64,000 nt of DNA from Jiulongibacter sediminis (GCF_001306455.1 NZ_LGTQ01000005.1:310001-374000); one strand, 5' to 3'; shown: positions 44,097-54,530, counted from the stretch's first letter. Notes: generated by a model from the letters alone, not told the origin. Numbers and translations: made by a program.

Positions 44097-45332
44097 ATGA
44101 AAAAGATTCTTGCTTTACTGATTTTTGTTTTGGGCTCTCAGCTTGTTATGGCTCAGCGTGAGAGAGGTAGTATTATTCGTGCTCCCAAAATTTTTCAGAA
44201 AAAGCAGGAATCATCTCCATCAGATGAAAAACAGGAAGCTGATACCTTTCAAAATGAGGTTGATTTTCAATTTGAGGAAGAGCCAAAATTACGGTTTCAA
44301 AACTCATTTGAAGTAAAAACGGTAAAGTCGAGTATTCCTTCAAATGCTCCCGGTACGGAGAAGTTTTCTGACTCTGAGATTCAAATAGAGCCTTTAAGGA
44401 GCCTGAATGAGAATATTCATGAAGATACCAGTTCTATTGACGAAGGGGAGTTGATGATTGTTGAAATCGAGGAAGAAGCTCGGTTCCCCGGTTCTGATGA
44501 AATGGTAAAAATTGCCAGTTATTTCTCTGTTTGGGATAATCATTATGTTAATCCCTACGGTATTAATCCCAGAACTTTCAACGATGTTATTCCTCTGAAA
44601 CTTTATGATATTACTAAAGGTCGCTACTGGGCACCACCTCTTGACGCTTGCCCTGTAACGTCTCATTTTGGATTCCGTTGGAGAAGATGGCATAAAGGAA
44701 CAGATATTGATCTTGAAACTGGTGATCCGGTTTATGCTGCTTTTGATGGAATAATTAGGATTTCCGGCACCAAATCGGGTTTTGGACGCTGTATTGTTAT
44801 AAGACATTATAATGGCTTGGAAACCGTTTACGGTCACTTGTCAAAATTGCACTTTCCTGAAAATACGCGTGTAAATGCAGGAGACGAAATAGGCCTTGGA
44901 GGAAATACCGGAAGGAGTTATGGATCTCACCTTCATTTTGAAACCCGTTATGAGGGTAATTCTTTTGATGCAGAGAATATCTTCAAGTTTACAAGAGACT
45001 CTACCCAAATTCGCATGCAGGAGTTTTTAATGACTTCTAAAATGTATGATTATCTGAGAGGTAAATCGCCGAGGGTTGCCGTTGAGGATGTGGATGCGTC
45101 TATCAATATCCAGCCTGAGCAGGATATAGTGGAAGGGGAGGAGTTTGAAGACGACTTTGAAGAGGAAATTCCGGAGGAAGTTGTTCAAAAAGTTTGGTAT
45201 AGAGTTAGACCCGGCGATAATCTTACCAAAATTGCCCGATCATACGGGACTACGGTTTCTGAAATCTGCAACCTGAATAAAATCAGTTCATATAAAAAAC
45301 TATACGTAGGCACTCGACTGCGAATCAAGTAA
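44097..45332 (+). CDS. M23-family peptidase with LysM domain
   Basis: A 411-aa exported cell-wall protein (signal ending LVMAQ). Central M23 lysostaphin-like domain (about 185-300): HKGTDIDLETG with zinc ligands, GLETVYGHLSKL and YGSHLHFETRY (HxH). C-terminal LysM (368-411): VWYRVRPGDNLTKIARSYGTTVSEICNLN. The acidic linker before LysM (DIVEGEEFEDDFEEEI) is notable. It probably cleaves peptide crosslinks or, if inactive, regulates an amidase. It lies 7 bp after trxB. Confidence 0.9.
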   Translation: MKKILALLIFVLGSQLVMAQRERGSIIRAPKIFQKKQESSPSDEKQEADTFQNEVDFQFEEEPKLRFQNSFEVKTVKSSIPSNAPGTEKFSDSEIQIEPLRSLNENIHEDTSSIDEGELMIVEIEEEARFPGSDEMVKIASYFSVWDNHYVNPYGINPRTFNDVIPLKLYDITKGRYWAPPLDACPVTSHFGFRWRRWHKGTDIDLETGDPVYAAFDGIIRISGTKSGFGRCIVIRHYNGLETVYGHLSKLHFPENTRVNAGDEIGLGGNTGRSYGSHLHFETRYEGNSFDAENIFKFTRDSTQIRMQEFLMTSKMYDYLRGKSPRVAVEDVDASINIQPEQDIVEGEEFEDDFEEEIPEEVVQKVWYRVRPGDNLTKIARSYGTTVSEICNLNKISSYKKLYVGTRLRIK

Positions 45333-45333
45333 G

Positions 45334-46056
45334 ATGGCATTGAAATTAGATATTCTGGTCATTGCTGTGCATCCTGACGACGCGGAGCTCGGCTGTAGCG
45401 GTACAATTGCTAAGCACGTGGAAATGGGTTACAAAGTTGGAATTGTAGACTTTACCCGTGGAGAGTTGGGAACCAGAGGCTCAGCTGAAATAAGGGATCA
45501 GGAGGCTGCTGAATCGGCTAAAATTCTTGGCCTCGCGGTTAGAGAAAACCTGAGGTTCAGAGATGGTTTCTTCAAAAATGATGAAGAACACCAGATGGAG
45601 CTGATCAAAATCATTAGAAAATACAAGCCGGATATTGTTCTTGCTAACGCCTTGGAAGATCGCCACCCTGATCATGGCAGAGCGTCATCTTTAGCCACTG
45701 ATGCCTGCTTCTACAGTGGTCTGAGAATGGTGAAAACAATTGACGACAAAGGGGAAGAGCAGGAAGCCTGGCGTCCCGATCAGGTGTATCATTATATACA
45801 GGACAGATATATTGAGCCTGATTTCGTGGTTGATGTTTCGGATTTTTGGGATATTAAAGATGCTTCTATCCGAGCTTTTAGTAGTCAGTTCTATGATCCA
45901 AATAGTTCAGAACCAGAAAGTTATATCGCCTCGCCTGACTTTCTTCAATTCGTGGAAGCCAGATCCCGGGAAATGGGTCACAAAATCGGTGTAAAATATG
46001 GCGAAGGTTTCACCAGCGAAAAAAAGCTTGAAAAAAAGGACTTGATAAAAGGGTAG
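45334..46056 (+). CDS. bshB1: Bacillithiol biosynthesis deacetylase BshB1
   Basis: Removes the acetyl group from GlcNAc-malate in bacillithiol synthesis. The 240-aa zinc hydrolase has AVHPDDAELGCSGTIAKH, FTRGELGTRGSAEIRDQEA, and DRHPDHGRASSLA, all typical of BshB1. It starts 1 bp after the M23 gene ends, so the two are likely co-transcribed. The gene end is 5 bp from the convergent glycosyltransferase end. Confidence 0.92.
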   Translation: MALKLDILVIAVHPDDAELGCSGTIAKHVEMGYKVGIVDFTRGELGTRGSAEIRDQEAAESAKILGLAVRENLRFRDGFFKNDEEHQMELIKIIRKYKPDIVLANALEDRHPDHGRASSLATDACFYSGLRMVKTIDDKGEEQEAWRPDQVYHYIQDRYIEPDFVVDVSDFWDIKDASIRAFSSQFYDPNSSEPESYIASPDFLQFVEARSREMGHKIGVKYGEGFTSEKKLEKKDLIKG

Positions 46057-46061
46057 TCTTT

Positions 46062-46820
46062 CTACCAGTACTTACCTCTGTTTTGTGCTATTTTGAAAAT
46101 TCCACGAAAAAGGACAACCAGATGATTATAGATGTTTGGAAAAAATCCAAAATGGTTTTTTAATACATTGTATCGGTCAATAAGCGATTTTGTCAAGTTT
46201 TGATTTGAGATTCCTCCTTCGAGGTATTTAGCAATTGGGTAATTCAGGAAGACTGCTTTTTTAGCCTTTTTAAAACTTTTAATTTCCCAGTCAATATCAG
46301 CACTTAAGTTGTTTTCAATATACGCTGGTGCAATTGATCTTCTGACAATCAGGCTTTGATGGCAAACGAGCATTCCGTATTTCAGGTCTTTCCAAGTCAT
46401 ATTTGCCTTTAGTTTATGTGGGGTCAGATCAGATCTTTTTCCTCTGATTTCTCCCGACTCATTTACAAACCAGGCATCCCCATAAATGAGGTCGCAATCG
46501 GAATGAATATTTGCAATGATCTTACACATTGTACTTTCATCTGCTATTTCATCTCCGGCATTCATGAACCAGACAAATTCGCCTTTGGCCATAGCCAGGC
46601 CTTTATTCATCGCGTCATAAATGCCATTATCTTTTTCGGAAACTATGGAAGTGATCAGGCCTCGGTATTTATTTGCAAGCTGAAGTGTTCCATCTTTTGA
46701 TTGGCCATCTATCAGGAGATATTCAAAATTCTTACATTCCTGTTTCGCTATACTTTGAAGGGTTCTTTCAAGTACTTTTTCAGCGTTATAAGTGATAGTG
46801 ATGATTGTAATGAGGGCCAT
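46062..46820 (-). CDS. Family 2 glycosyltransferase
   Basis: A 252-aa GT2 enzyme (GT-A fold). It starts ALITIITITYNAEKVLERTLQSIAKQ, and has LLIDGQSKDGTLQ, SEKDNGIYDAMNKGLAMAKGEFVWFMNAGDE with the acidic metal site, as in WcaA/SpsA-like polysaccharide transferases. It is the first gene of the polysaccharide region, read opposite to the YfhO gene. Confidence 0.9.
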   Translation of the reverse strand: MALITIITITYNAEKVLERTLQSIAKQECKNFEYLLIDGQSKDGTLQLANKYRGLITSIVSEKDNGIYDAMNKGLAMAKGEFVWFMNAGDEIADESTMCKIIANIHSDCDLIYGDAWFVNESGEIRGKRSDLTPHKLKANMTWKDLKYGMLVCHQSLIVRRSIAPAYIENNLSADIDWEIKSFKKAKKAVFLNYPIAKYLEGGISNQNLTKSLIDRYNVLKNHFGFFPNIYNHLVVLFRGIFKIAQNRGKYW

Positions 46821-46859
46821 GTTCTCTTAAATCAAAAGTATTAGCCTAACTTTATGAGC

Positions 46860-46867
46860 TATATTTG
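46860..46867 (+). promoter_or_regulatory. Candidate -7 element for the YfhO gene
   Basis: TATATTTG fits TAnnTTTG; 67 bp before the ATG at 46935. No clear -33 TTG at the proper distance. Confidence 0.3.
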
Positions 46868-46934
46868 CAAAGAAAGTTAAGTCTTGGCATTTATATTGCA
46901 ATGTTGTGTTAAACGTAGTTCCTAATACTTTAAA

Positions 46935-49388
46935 ATGAAAAAAATCTTCGCCAAAGAAGCGATATTGCCCATCCTTCTGGCCCTTGGCTCTTTCCTCCTG
47001 GTAAGTCTAATTTATTTCAGTCCATTGCTTCAAGGCAAGGTTCTGTCTATGCATGATGTCAATATGGCTTCCGGAGCTGCAAAAGAATTGCAAGATTTCC
47101 ATGAGAAAACGGGAGAATGGGCTTGGTGGACCAACTCCATGTTTGGAGGTATGCCGGCGTACATGATTGTAGGCGGTTATTCATATAGTTTGATCTCAAA
47201 TTTGGGTAGCTTTTTAAGCAATCTATTGCCTGTTCCAGTTAATTTGTTTTTTATTTCGATGTGTTGCTTTTACCTTTTTATGAGGGTTATTAAAGTTAAG
47301 AATTGGGTCAGTATAACGGCATCTGTTGCTTATGCTTTTGGTACATACAATCTAGTTTTTACTGAAGCTGGTCACGTTTCTAAGATTCTGGCACTGGCCT
47401 ATATGCCAGGGTTACTGGCAGGAGTTCATTTGATTTTGAAAGAAAAATACCTTTTTGGGGCTTTTCTAACCGCACTTTTTGTTGGATTTGAGTTACAGGC
47501 TAATCACTTACAAATTACCTATTATTTCACTTTGGTAATTTTGGTTTATGTAATTTATGAGTTTGCTATCAAGTTAAAGTCCAAAAAACCGCAAGTTTTT
47601 TTGAAAATGATTTCTGCCTTTATAATTGCTTTGTTAATTGGTGTTGGTATGCATACACAAAGACTATGGAGTGCAATTTCATATTCTGCTGAAACGATAA
47701 GAGGGAAATCTGAACTTACAAAAACAACTGTAGGAAAAGCTGGTTTGGATAAAGAGTATGCCTTCTCATGGAGTTATGGGATATCAGAAACTATCAACAT
47801 ATTGGTACCAAACTTAATGGGCGGAAGCTCTGTAGGTGAGCTAGATGAGAATTCAGAGACTTTTGGATTAATCACTTCAAAAGGTGTTGATAGAGCGACG
47901 GCTCAAAGATTTGTCGCGAGTTTGCCATTGTATCATGGAGATCAAAGTAGCACTGCAGGCCCCGCATATTCAGGGGTGGTGGTAATATTTCTTTTTGTCT
48001 TAGGGCTTTTTATTCTTCAATCTAATTGGCGTTGGGTTCACTTGGGGTTATTGATTCTTCTTTTTATGCTTTCTTGGGGTAGCAATTTCCCGTCTTTGAA
48101 CTACCTACTTTTCGATCATCTGCCAGGATATAATAAATTCAGAGCGGTTAGTGTAATTCTAACCATTGCACATTTTGTGCTGGTTTGGGGAGCTGCTTTT
48201 AGTTTAAACAAAATAATTGATGAAAGAACTGATTTTAGTTTGTTGAAGAGGCCATTAATGAAGAGTACTGGAGTTCTTCTGGTTTTCATGCTGATAGGAT
48301 ATTTCAGTCTCGATTTTGTGGGTACTAGAGATGTCGACTTTATGAATAATCTTAAACCTTCTTTTGGGGAGGAAGGTGCCAGCCAGGTTTTGAATGCCTT
48401 AAGAAGTGATAGGGCCAGTCTTGCTCTTTCGGATATTTACAGAGCTATCGGGCTCATTTTTCTATCTGTTTTATTGATTTATTTTTATTCAAAAAATAAG
48501 ATCAAAGATTTACTTTTCTCTTTTATTATTTTGCTTGTAGTAGTATTTGATATGTTTTCTGTAGGTAAAAGGTATTTCAATAATTCAGATTTTGTTTCAA
48601 AATTGAAGGTAAAACCTGGAGTGTTCGAGCCTACCGCGGCAGATTTACAAATACTGGAAGATAAAGACCCGAATTTTCGGGTATTAAATCTTACGACGAA
48701 TTTTATGAGTGATGCTCGAGATTCCTATTTTCATAAATCTCTTGGAGGCTATCATGGAGCGAAGTTGAAAAAATATCAGGAGTTAGTTGATAATCAAATG
48801 ATAAAGGATGGAAGATTAAATATGGGGGTGATCAATATGTTGAATACTAAATATTTCATCAATAATTCGGAAGCTGGCGTTCAGGCTCAAATAAACAATG
48901 GAGCACTAGGTAATGCATGGTTTGTAGATACTCTTCAGGCAGTTTATTCAGCTGACGAGGAATTGGATATCACTGGAAATATGATAGTTGCGAACAAAGC
49001 TGTGACCCAGAACTCTTTTAGTGCTGATTCTAAATATTACCAGATTCCAGAAAATGCCTCTATATCTTTAATCAGTTATGAACCGAATAGACTTGTTTAT
49101 AAAAGTGTCAATTCAAATGTATCTTTTGTTGTTTTTTCAGAGGTTTACTATAGAGGAAATCGAGATTGGATATCCTTTGTTGACGGTGTTGAAACCCCTC
49201 ATTTAAAAGTCAATTACCTTTTGCGAGGAATAGAACTACCGGCTGGCAATCATGAAATAGTCTTTGAATTCAAGCCTCAATCTGTTGAGATTGGCGAGAA
49301 AATAGATCTTGCAGCTTCAGCGGGTTTAATAGTGTTATTTGGGCTGGCTTTTATTTCCATGATAAGAAAAGAAAAGGTGAAAATGTAA
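46935..49388 (+). CDS. YfhO family membrane protein
   Basis: An 817-aa integral membrane protein with about a dozen hydrophobic segments and a large C-terminal extracytoplasmic domain. The loop MHDVNMASGAAKELQDFHEKTGEWAWW followed by TNSMFGGMP is typical of YfhO proteins, and its C-terminus ends in a TM plus basic tail. The family is thought to modify cell-surface polymers by glycosylation (GT-C-like fold). It opens the plus-strand polysaccharide block; the next gene starts 3 bp after. Confidence 0.88.
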   Translation: MKKIFAKEAILPILLALGSFLLVSLIYFSPLLQGKVLSMHDVNMASGAAKELQDFHEKTGEWAWWTNSMFGGMPAYMIVGGYSYSLISNLGSFLSNLLPVPVNLFFISMCCFYLFMRVIKVKNWVSITASVAYAFGTYNLVFTEAGHVSKILALAYMPGLLAGVHLILKEKYLFGAFLTALFVGFELQANHLQITYYFTLVILVYVIYEFAIKLKSKKPQVFLKMISAFIIALLIGVGMHTQRLWSAISYSAETIRGKSELTKTTVGKAGLDKEYAFSWSYGISETINILVPNLMGGSSVGELDENSETFGLITSKGVDRATAQRFVASLPLYHGDQSSTAGPAYSGVVVIFLFVLGLFILQSNWRWVHLGLLILLFMLSWGSNFPSLNYLLFDHLPGYNKFRAVSVILTIAHFVLVWGAAFSLNKIIDERTDFSLLKRPLMKSTGVLLVFMLIGYFSLDFVGTRDVDFMNNLKPSFGEEGASQVLNALRSDRASLALSDIYRAIGLIFLSVLLIYFYSKNKIKDLLFSFIILLVVVFDMFSVGKRYFNNSDFVSKLKVKPGVFEPTAADLQILEDKDPNFRVLNLTTNFMSDARDSYFHKSLGGYHGAKLKKYQELVDNQMIKDGRLNMGVINMLNTKYFINNSEAGVQAQINNGALGNAWFVDTLQAVYSADEELDITGNMIVANKAVTQNSFSADSKYYQIPENASISLISYEPNRLVYKSVNSNVSFVVFSEVYYRGNRDWISFVDGVETPHLKVNYLLRGIELPAGNHEIVFEFKPQSVEIGEKIDLAASAGLIVLFGLAFISMIRKEKVKM

Positions 49389-49391
49389 TTC

Positions 49392-50612
49392 ATGAAAGTA
49401 TTAATGATTAATACTTATGATGATTATGGAGGTGCTGCCATAGCTTGTAAACGAACGATGGAAGCATTGAATGAAATCACCTCAATAGAAGTAAAACTAC
49501 TTTGCCTTATAAAAAAATCAGATAATGAACGTGTTAAGTCAGTTGGTGGAAATTTTTCACTTTATCTTGAGAAAGCAGATTTTCTTCTTTATGAAAAATC
49601 AAAACAAAGTCGTTTTGCATTTTCGACCGCAAAATTTGGCACTGATATTAGTCGGCATTCCTGGGTTCTAGAAGCAGATGTACTTCATTTACACTGGATT
49701 AATTTAGGCTTCCTATCCATTAAAAACATAGGTAAAATATTAGAATTGGATAAGCCAGTTTTTTGGACTTTTCATGATATGTGGCCATTTACCGGTGGCT
49801 GCCATCAATCAAATTTATGCCATGAATATCAAAACAAATGTGGTAATTGTTCTGCATTTTTAAGAAAGCCCAATCCTACAGATTTAAGTCATAAAATTTT
49901 GCAGGAAAAAAAGAAATGGGATACCTCAAAACTACATATCATAGGTATAAGTGAATGGATGAATGTTAGGATTTCAAAGAGTGCATTATTCAAAAAATCT
50001 AAATTTTGTACTGTTCCAAATCCTATTAATTCTACGATTTTTAAAAGAAAAGATAAGTCATCACTAAGAAAGAAATGGGGCTTAGAAGAAGAGAAAACCT
50101 ATCTTTTGTTCACAGCAGCATATATTGATAACTATTTTAAGGGCTTTGATCTGTTTCTTGAAATTATTGAAAAGCTAAAGTTTTACGATGAAGACATTGT
50201 AGTTCTTTTTGCAGGGGAGTTTCGAAGCTATGACCTAGCCAATTTCCCAATGTCATACATTCACTTTGGGAAGGTAACTGATGAAAATAAAATGGCCGAA
50301 ATCTATAACTTGGCTGACCTATTTTTATCTACATCCCCAAATGAATCATTCTCATATACGGCATTAGAAGCTGCTTTTTGTGGGAATTTTGTAATTGGTT
50401 TTGATACTGGAGAAATAGGTTCGATCATTGCAAAAACTGGTTATGGAGCTCTTGTCAATTCAATAGATGATTTTTTGACGGCAATCAAATTGTATTTAGA
50501 AAAAAAGAAAGCTTTCATAGAGCCTAATTTAAATAAGCTTTCTTTTTATAGTTACGAAACAGTGGCTAAAGAGCTTTATTCTCTTTATCATTCGAAATTA
50601 GCTCTTTTATGA
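49392..50612 (+). CDS. Glycosyltransferase family 4-like protein
   Basis: A 406-aa GT-B glycosyltransferase. N-terminus INTYDDYGGAAIACKRTMEAL, the block FWTFHDMWPFTGGCHQ followed by a Cys-rich stretch (CHEYQNKCGNC), and the donor-site NESFSYTALEAAFCG near residue 315. Typical of surface polysaccharide operons. The Cys-rich loop may hold a structural metal. Next gene overlaps by 4 bp. Confidence 0.85.
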   Translation: MKVLMINTYDDYGGAAIACKRTMEALNEITSIEVKLLCLIKKSDNERVKSVGGNFSLYLEKADFLLYEKSKQSRFAFSTAKFGTDISRHSWVLEADVLHLHWINLGFLSIKNIGKILELDKPVFWTFHDMWPFTGGCHQSNLCHEYQNKCGNCSAFLRKPNPTDLSHKILQEKKKWDTSKLHIIGISEWMNVRISKSALFKKSKFCTVPNPINSTIFKRKDKSSLRKKWGLEEEKTYLLFTAAYIDNYFKGFDLFLEIIEKLKFYDEDIVVLFAGEFRSYDLANFPMSYIHFGKVTDENKMAEIYNLADLFLSTSPNESFSYTALEAAFCGNFVIGFDTGEIGSIIAKTGYGALVNSIDDFLTAIKLYLEKKKAFIEPNLNKLSFYSYETVAKELYSLYHSKLALL

Positions 50613-51361
50613 AATTCTTATTTGGTCGAAGTTTTCTGCAAGTACTATTCAGGAAAATGTATCATTATTCTTTAAAAGGGATGAATTATAATCTGGTAGG
50701 CAGTGGTGAAAAGAATGTACTGAAGAAAGTATTGGCTGGGACAGAAGATACGGAGGTCATAATAATCGATGCAGGAGCTAATGTCGGCCAATTTGCTAAC
50801 ATGGCCCTGAGTCTAATATCTGAAAAAGGACGGGTATATTCCTTTGAACCCGCTGCCGATACTTTTCAGAAATTAGAGGCGAATATCAAAGATTCCAGAG
50901 TTATCAAGGTGAATAAAGGTCTTGGAGATGAAGAAAAGCAAATAGTTCTCTATAGTAGTCAACCGGGATCTACCATCGCTTCGGTTTTTCAACGAAATAT
51001 TTCAGGAGAGCTTCAAACGGATCATGAAACGATTCAAATTACGACACTCGATTTATTTGCTGACAAATTAAATCTGGAATATATTCATTTTCTGAAAGTC
51101 GATGTGGAGGGGGCGGACCTTGACGTTTTGAAAGGAGCAAAAAGACTTCTGAAGAACCGAAAAATCAAATTTATTCAATTCGAATTTGGCGGTACTCAAA
51201 TAGCCCCCAGAGTTTTTCTACGTGACTTTTATGAACTTCTGGAAAAAGATTACTCTTTATACCGGGTGTTGAGAGATGGGCTTCAGAATATTGAACAGTA
51301 TTCTGAGCACTATGAAATATTCAGTTATGCAAATTACTTAGCCATATTGAAAGATAGATGA
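50609..51361 (+). CDS. FkbM family methyltransferase
   Basis: A 250-aa SAM-dependent methyltransferase. Motif I is VIIIDAGANVGQFANMAL and the FkbM-typical strand is FLKVDVEGADLDVLKGAKRLL. In polysaccharide clusters such enzymes methylate a sugar hydroxyl. Overlaps both neighbours by 4 bp. Confidence 0.9.
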   Translation: MKFLFGRSFLQVLFRKMYHYSLKGMNYNLVGSGEKNVLKKVLAGTEDTEVIIIDAGANVGQFANMALSLISEKGRVYSFEPAADTFQKLEANIKDSRVIKVNKGLGDEEKQIVLYSSQPGSTIASVFQRNISGELQTDHETIQITTLDLFADKLNLEYIHFLKVDVEGADLDVLKGAKRLLKNRKIKFIQFEFGGTQIAPRVFLRDFYELLEKDYSLYRVLRDGLQNIEQYSEHYEIFSYANYLAILKDR

Positions 51362-52170
51362 AGTTAACGGTTCTTCCTTTTGGTGGGTTGGGGAATAGAA
51401 TGCGGGTGATTGACTCGGCTTTTTTGGTTTCTGAGCAAAATGATATATCCCCGGTGAATCTGATATGGTTAAGAAAATGGGAGCTGAATGCCCCTTTTTA
51501 TTCCATCTTTCAGCCCTTTCCAAAGATGCTAAATCTGGTCGATGGTGCGGTCTATTACTTCTTTCTTTACCTGGTCAAACATATTTATGTTCAAAAATTC
51601 GAAAAGCTCTACAGGTTTATTTTCAGACTCTATTATGACCTCGTATTACTGGATAACGATATAAAAGACAAGCAACCTGAAGAAATTTATGGGTTAACCA
51701 AAGGAAAGAAACGCATTCTTATTGCCAGTTGTTATGGCTTTCAAAATTCGTCAAACTTTAAAAGTTTCCTTCCGTCTGATAATGTTAAAAAAGGATTAGA
51801 TAGGTTGAATTTGCCGGAGTCTTATATAGGAGTCCACATCCGCAGGACTGATCATTCAGCGATTATAAAAGAGTCTGGTTTAGAAGAATTTGTAGAGGCA
51901 TGTCACGAAGAAATAGTGGAGAATAAAGAGGTTAAGTTCTTTTTAGCAACAGATGACAGGATTGTGAAATCAACTTTTCAGAATCAGTTTGGAGAACGAT
52001 TAATTACTCAGGAAACAGAGTTATCAAGAGATTCAGAAGAAGGTATAATAGGTGCCTATGTGGATATTCTTGCTCTGTCTGGTGCTGAAAAAATAATATG
52101 TAATCTGAAAAGTAGTTTTGCTGAGACTGCAATAAAGATTGGAACAATTAAGGAGGTAATAGAGATATAA
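51358..52170 (+). CDS. Putative fucosyltransferase-like glycosyltransferase
   Basis: A 270-aa protein with the N-terminal GGLGNRM motif and a distal IGVHIRRTDH motif, as in the alpha-1,2/1,6-fucosyltransferase and NodZ-like superfamily that bind GDP-sugars. Residues 230-260 (AYVDILALSGAEKIICNLKSSF) match the C-terminal nucleotide-side helix. Donor and acceptor are not determined. Confidence 0.7.
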   Translation: MKLTVLPFGGLGNRMRVIDSAFLVSEQNDISPVNLIWLRKWELNAPFYSIFQPFPKMLNLVDGAVYYFFLYLVKHIYVQKFEKLYRFIFRLYYDLVLLDNDIKDKQPEEIYGLTKGKKRILIASCYGFQNSSNFKSFLPSDNVKKGLDRLNLPESYIGVHIRRTDHSAIIKESGLEEFVEACHEEIVENKEVKFFLATDDRIVKSTFQNQFGERLITQETELSRDSEEGIIGAYVDILALSGAEKIICNLKSSFAETAIKIGTIKEVIEI

Positions 52171-52184
52171 GTGCTCAGATCGAT

Positions 52185-52970
52185 ATGAACAAACTAATGA
52201 AAGTCGTGTTGCTAATTTTGTCTTATCTGGGAATAAGACCCGGGGTCTTTTTCCAGAATTTAAGATATGCACCGGCATATGTGGGTGATTTTTTCAAATT
52301 CAGTAAAAAAAGAGGTGAATGGAAAATCAAACTCTATCCTATACTGACAGATAAGACAGATCAAAGCGGAAAGGCCCGTGGCGTTTATTTTTTTCAGGAC
52401 CTTTTTGTAGCTCATGAAGTCTTCAGAGCCAATCCTCGCAGGCATGTAGATATCGGTTCCAGAATTGACGGTTTCGTGGCCCATGTAGCCAGTTTTCGGG
52501 AAATTGAAATTCTGGATATCCGTCCTCTGGAAAACTCCATTTTCAATGTCCAGTTTGTGCAGGCTGACCTTATGAAACCTCAGCCCCAACTTAAGGCTTC
52601 CACTGATTCACTTTCCTGTCTGCACACTATTGAGCATTTCGGTCTGGGTAGGTATGGGGACCCGATTGATCCGGACGGCCATATTAAAGGGCTTGATTCG
52701 ATGTATGAATTGCTTGAACCCGGCGGAACGTTCTATTTTTCGACTCAAATAGGACCATCCTGTGTCCATTTTAATGCTCACCGCGTATTCTCCATTCAGT
52801 ACTTACTTGATTTACTCCTGAGTCGTTATCAATACGAATTGCAATCTTTCTCCTATATTGACGATAGGGATCAATTGTACAAAAATGTGGAATTAACCGA
52901 AGAATTGATTCAGTCAAATGCAGGCTGCAAGCTTGGCTGTGGAATTTTTATTCTAAAAAAGAGACTTTAA
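52185..52970 (+). CDS. DUF268 family protein, methyltransferase-like
   Basis: A 261-aa protein of the DUF268 type: RRHVDIGSRIDGFVAHVASF, SCLHTIEHFGLGRYGDPIDPDGH and ELLEPGGTFYFSTQIG. The pattern is that of a SAM methyltransferase-like fold. Its biochemical role is not known; it occurs in glycan operons. Its end overlaps the convergent flippase by 18 bp. Confidence 0.82.
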   Translation: MNKLMKVVLLILSYLGIRPGVFFQNLRYAPAYVGDFFKFSKKRGEWKIKLYPILTDKTDQSGKARGVYFFQDLFVAHEVFRANPRRHVDIGSRIDGFVAHVASFREIEILDIRPLENSIFNVQFVQADLMKPQPQLKASTDSLSCLHTIEHFGLGRYGDPIDPDGHIKGLDSMYELLEPGGTFYFSTQIGPSCVHFNAHRVFSIQYLLDLLLSRYQYELQSFSYIDDRDQLYKNVELTEELIQSNAGCKLGCGIFILKKRL

Positions 52971-54452
52971 TTTCTCAAAAACGTCATTAATCATCTGATT
53001 AATTTCACGCGAAACGTTAAGAAAGTATAGCGATGAAATCAGGAGAAGACCCGTAACTGAACATTTATATATCAGAGAGAGGAATCTGTCAAGATTATCA
53101 TATATAGTCAAATCGGGTAAATAGAGCCCAACAATTGTAACCAGGATACCTGTAAGCAGAATAAACAGTAAAGATTTGGAATAAGGATGTATTTTGAAAA
53201 ACTTCCAGATCAGGATATTGCGAAAGGTATTATAATAGACCGTAGCAATCAAAGCAGCAAATGCCGCCCCATTTAAACCATACGAAGGGATCAGTAAATG
53301 ATTCAGGAGGTACAAGACTGCTACAAAACTGATCACCAGCAAAGAATCAAGTTTGTAATATTTTGAATAACCCAAGATCAGGGAATTGAGGCCGGATGCC
53401 AGGTCATATAGTTTTGCGATACCAATAATTAACAAAACATATTTGCCGACATAATATTCGGGTTTGATAAACGAAAATAAAACATCCACATTGACCCATA
53501 CTAAAACGAGGAGTATGGTACCAAAGAACACCTGGGTAATACTGCTTTTTTGGAAAATACCTTTCACTTTCTCAAAATCATTCTCTTCCATTGCGGTCAG
53601 AACGATAGCTGTGGATGCCTTGAGGCTGATGTTATAGGAAATGGTCATAACGCTACCAAAGAACAGGCAGGTGTTGTAAATACCAGTCTGACTTAAACCA
53701 AGAAATTCATAAACCATTAGTGTGTCAAGCTTTGTAATGGCAATAGAAGATAAACTGGTTACGACGCTGAAGCCTGCAAAAGAAAGAAACGGTTTTAGGA
53801 AATTACTTTTTAGCAGAAAGGAGGAAGGTCTGAAATTCAAGGCCCCGATACGATGAATATGAAAAAACATCAGTACGGCCGGAACACAGATGGCCACTGC
53901 CCATATTCCCACAAAAAGCTTTGTATCCAGCCAATTGGCGATGTAAAATACGACGGCCAGAAGTACTAAAAAACGCTGAAGAAACTGGCTAAGAAAATTA
54001 CCGGTAATGGTGTCGTGCAGGCTTTTGGCATAATTGTCAAAAATATTGAAAGTTGCGGTTGCGAATGTTATCGGAAGAATGACAAAATAATATTTCTCAA
54101 ACAGAGAAGTGTCACCAGCATTTGAGCTCAGAATTTGTTTTTGTAATCCCCAGACTACAAAAGTCACTAAAAGGCAGCCGAGCAGAAGTGCAACAAGGGC
54201 GTTAAAAAGAAAACCTTTATTCCCCTTTTCTTTATCTCTGAATTGATCAAAAAAACGTACACCTGCCGAGGTGAATCCGAGGTTTGCCAATAACACAAAA
54301 ATCATCATCCAGCTCATCAGCATAGCCAATAAGCCGTTCTCTTCAGTTGTCAGGTAATTTGGGATCAAATAGGCCTGAGTGACGCTACCCACCAAAACTC
54401 CCAGATAGGCCCAAAGGGTACCGATTATTGTTTGCCTTTTGATTACTGTCAT
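52953..54452 (-). CDS. Polysaccharide flippase (Wzx/MATE-like)
   Basis: A 499-aa protein with about 12-14 hydrophobic segments and the N-terminal pattern IGTLWAYLGVLVGSVTQAYLIPNYLT, as in PST/oligosaccharide flippases that move lipid-linked repeat units over the inner membrane. It is read opposite to its neighbours, so it has its own promoter. Confidence 0.85.
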   Translation of the reverse strand: MTVIKRQTIIGTLWAYLGVLVGSVTQAYLIPNYLTTEENGLLAMLMSWMMIFVLLANLGFTSAGVRFFDQFRDKEKGNKGFLFNALVALLLGCLLVTFVVWGLQKQILSSNAGDTSLFEKYYFVILPITFATATFNIFDNYAKSLHDTITGNFLSQFLQRFLVLLAVVFYIANWLDTKLFVGIWAVAICVPAVLMFFHIHRIGALNFRPSSFLLKSNFLKPFLSFAGFSVVTSLSSIAITKLDTLMVYEFLGLSQTGIYNTCLFFGSVMTISYNISLKASTAIVLTAMEENDFEKVKGIFQKSSITQVFFGTILLVLVWVNVDVLFSFIKPEYYVGKYVLLIIGIAKLYDLASGLNSLILGYSKYYKLDSLLVISFVAVLYLLNHLLIPSYGLNGAAFAALIATVYYNTFRNILIWKFFKIHPYSKSLLFILLTGILVTIVGLYLPDLTIYDNLDRFLSLIYKCSVTGLLLISSLYFLNVSREINQMINDVFEKLKSLF

Positions 54453-54530
54453 TATTGTCTGCTTACAGATGATTATCTTTGGACCGAATTCATCCCTTCG
54501 TCAGTGTACAAAGATTAAAAATTAATAGAA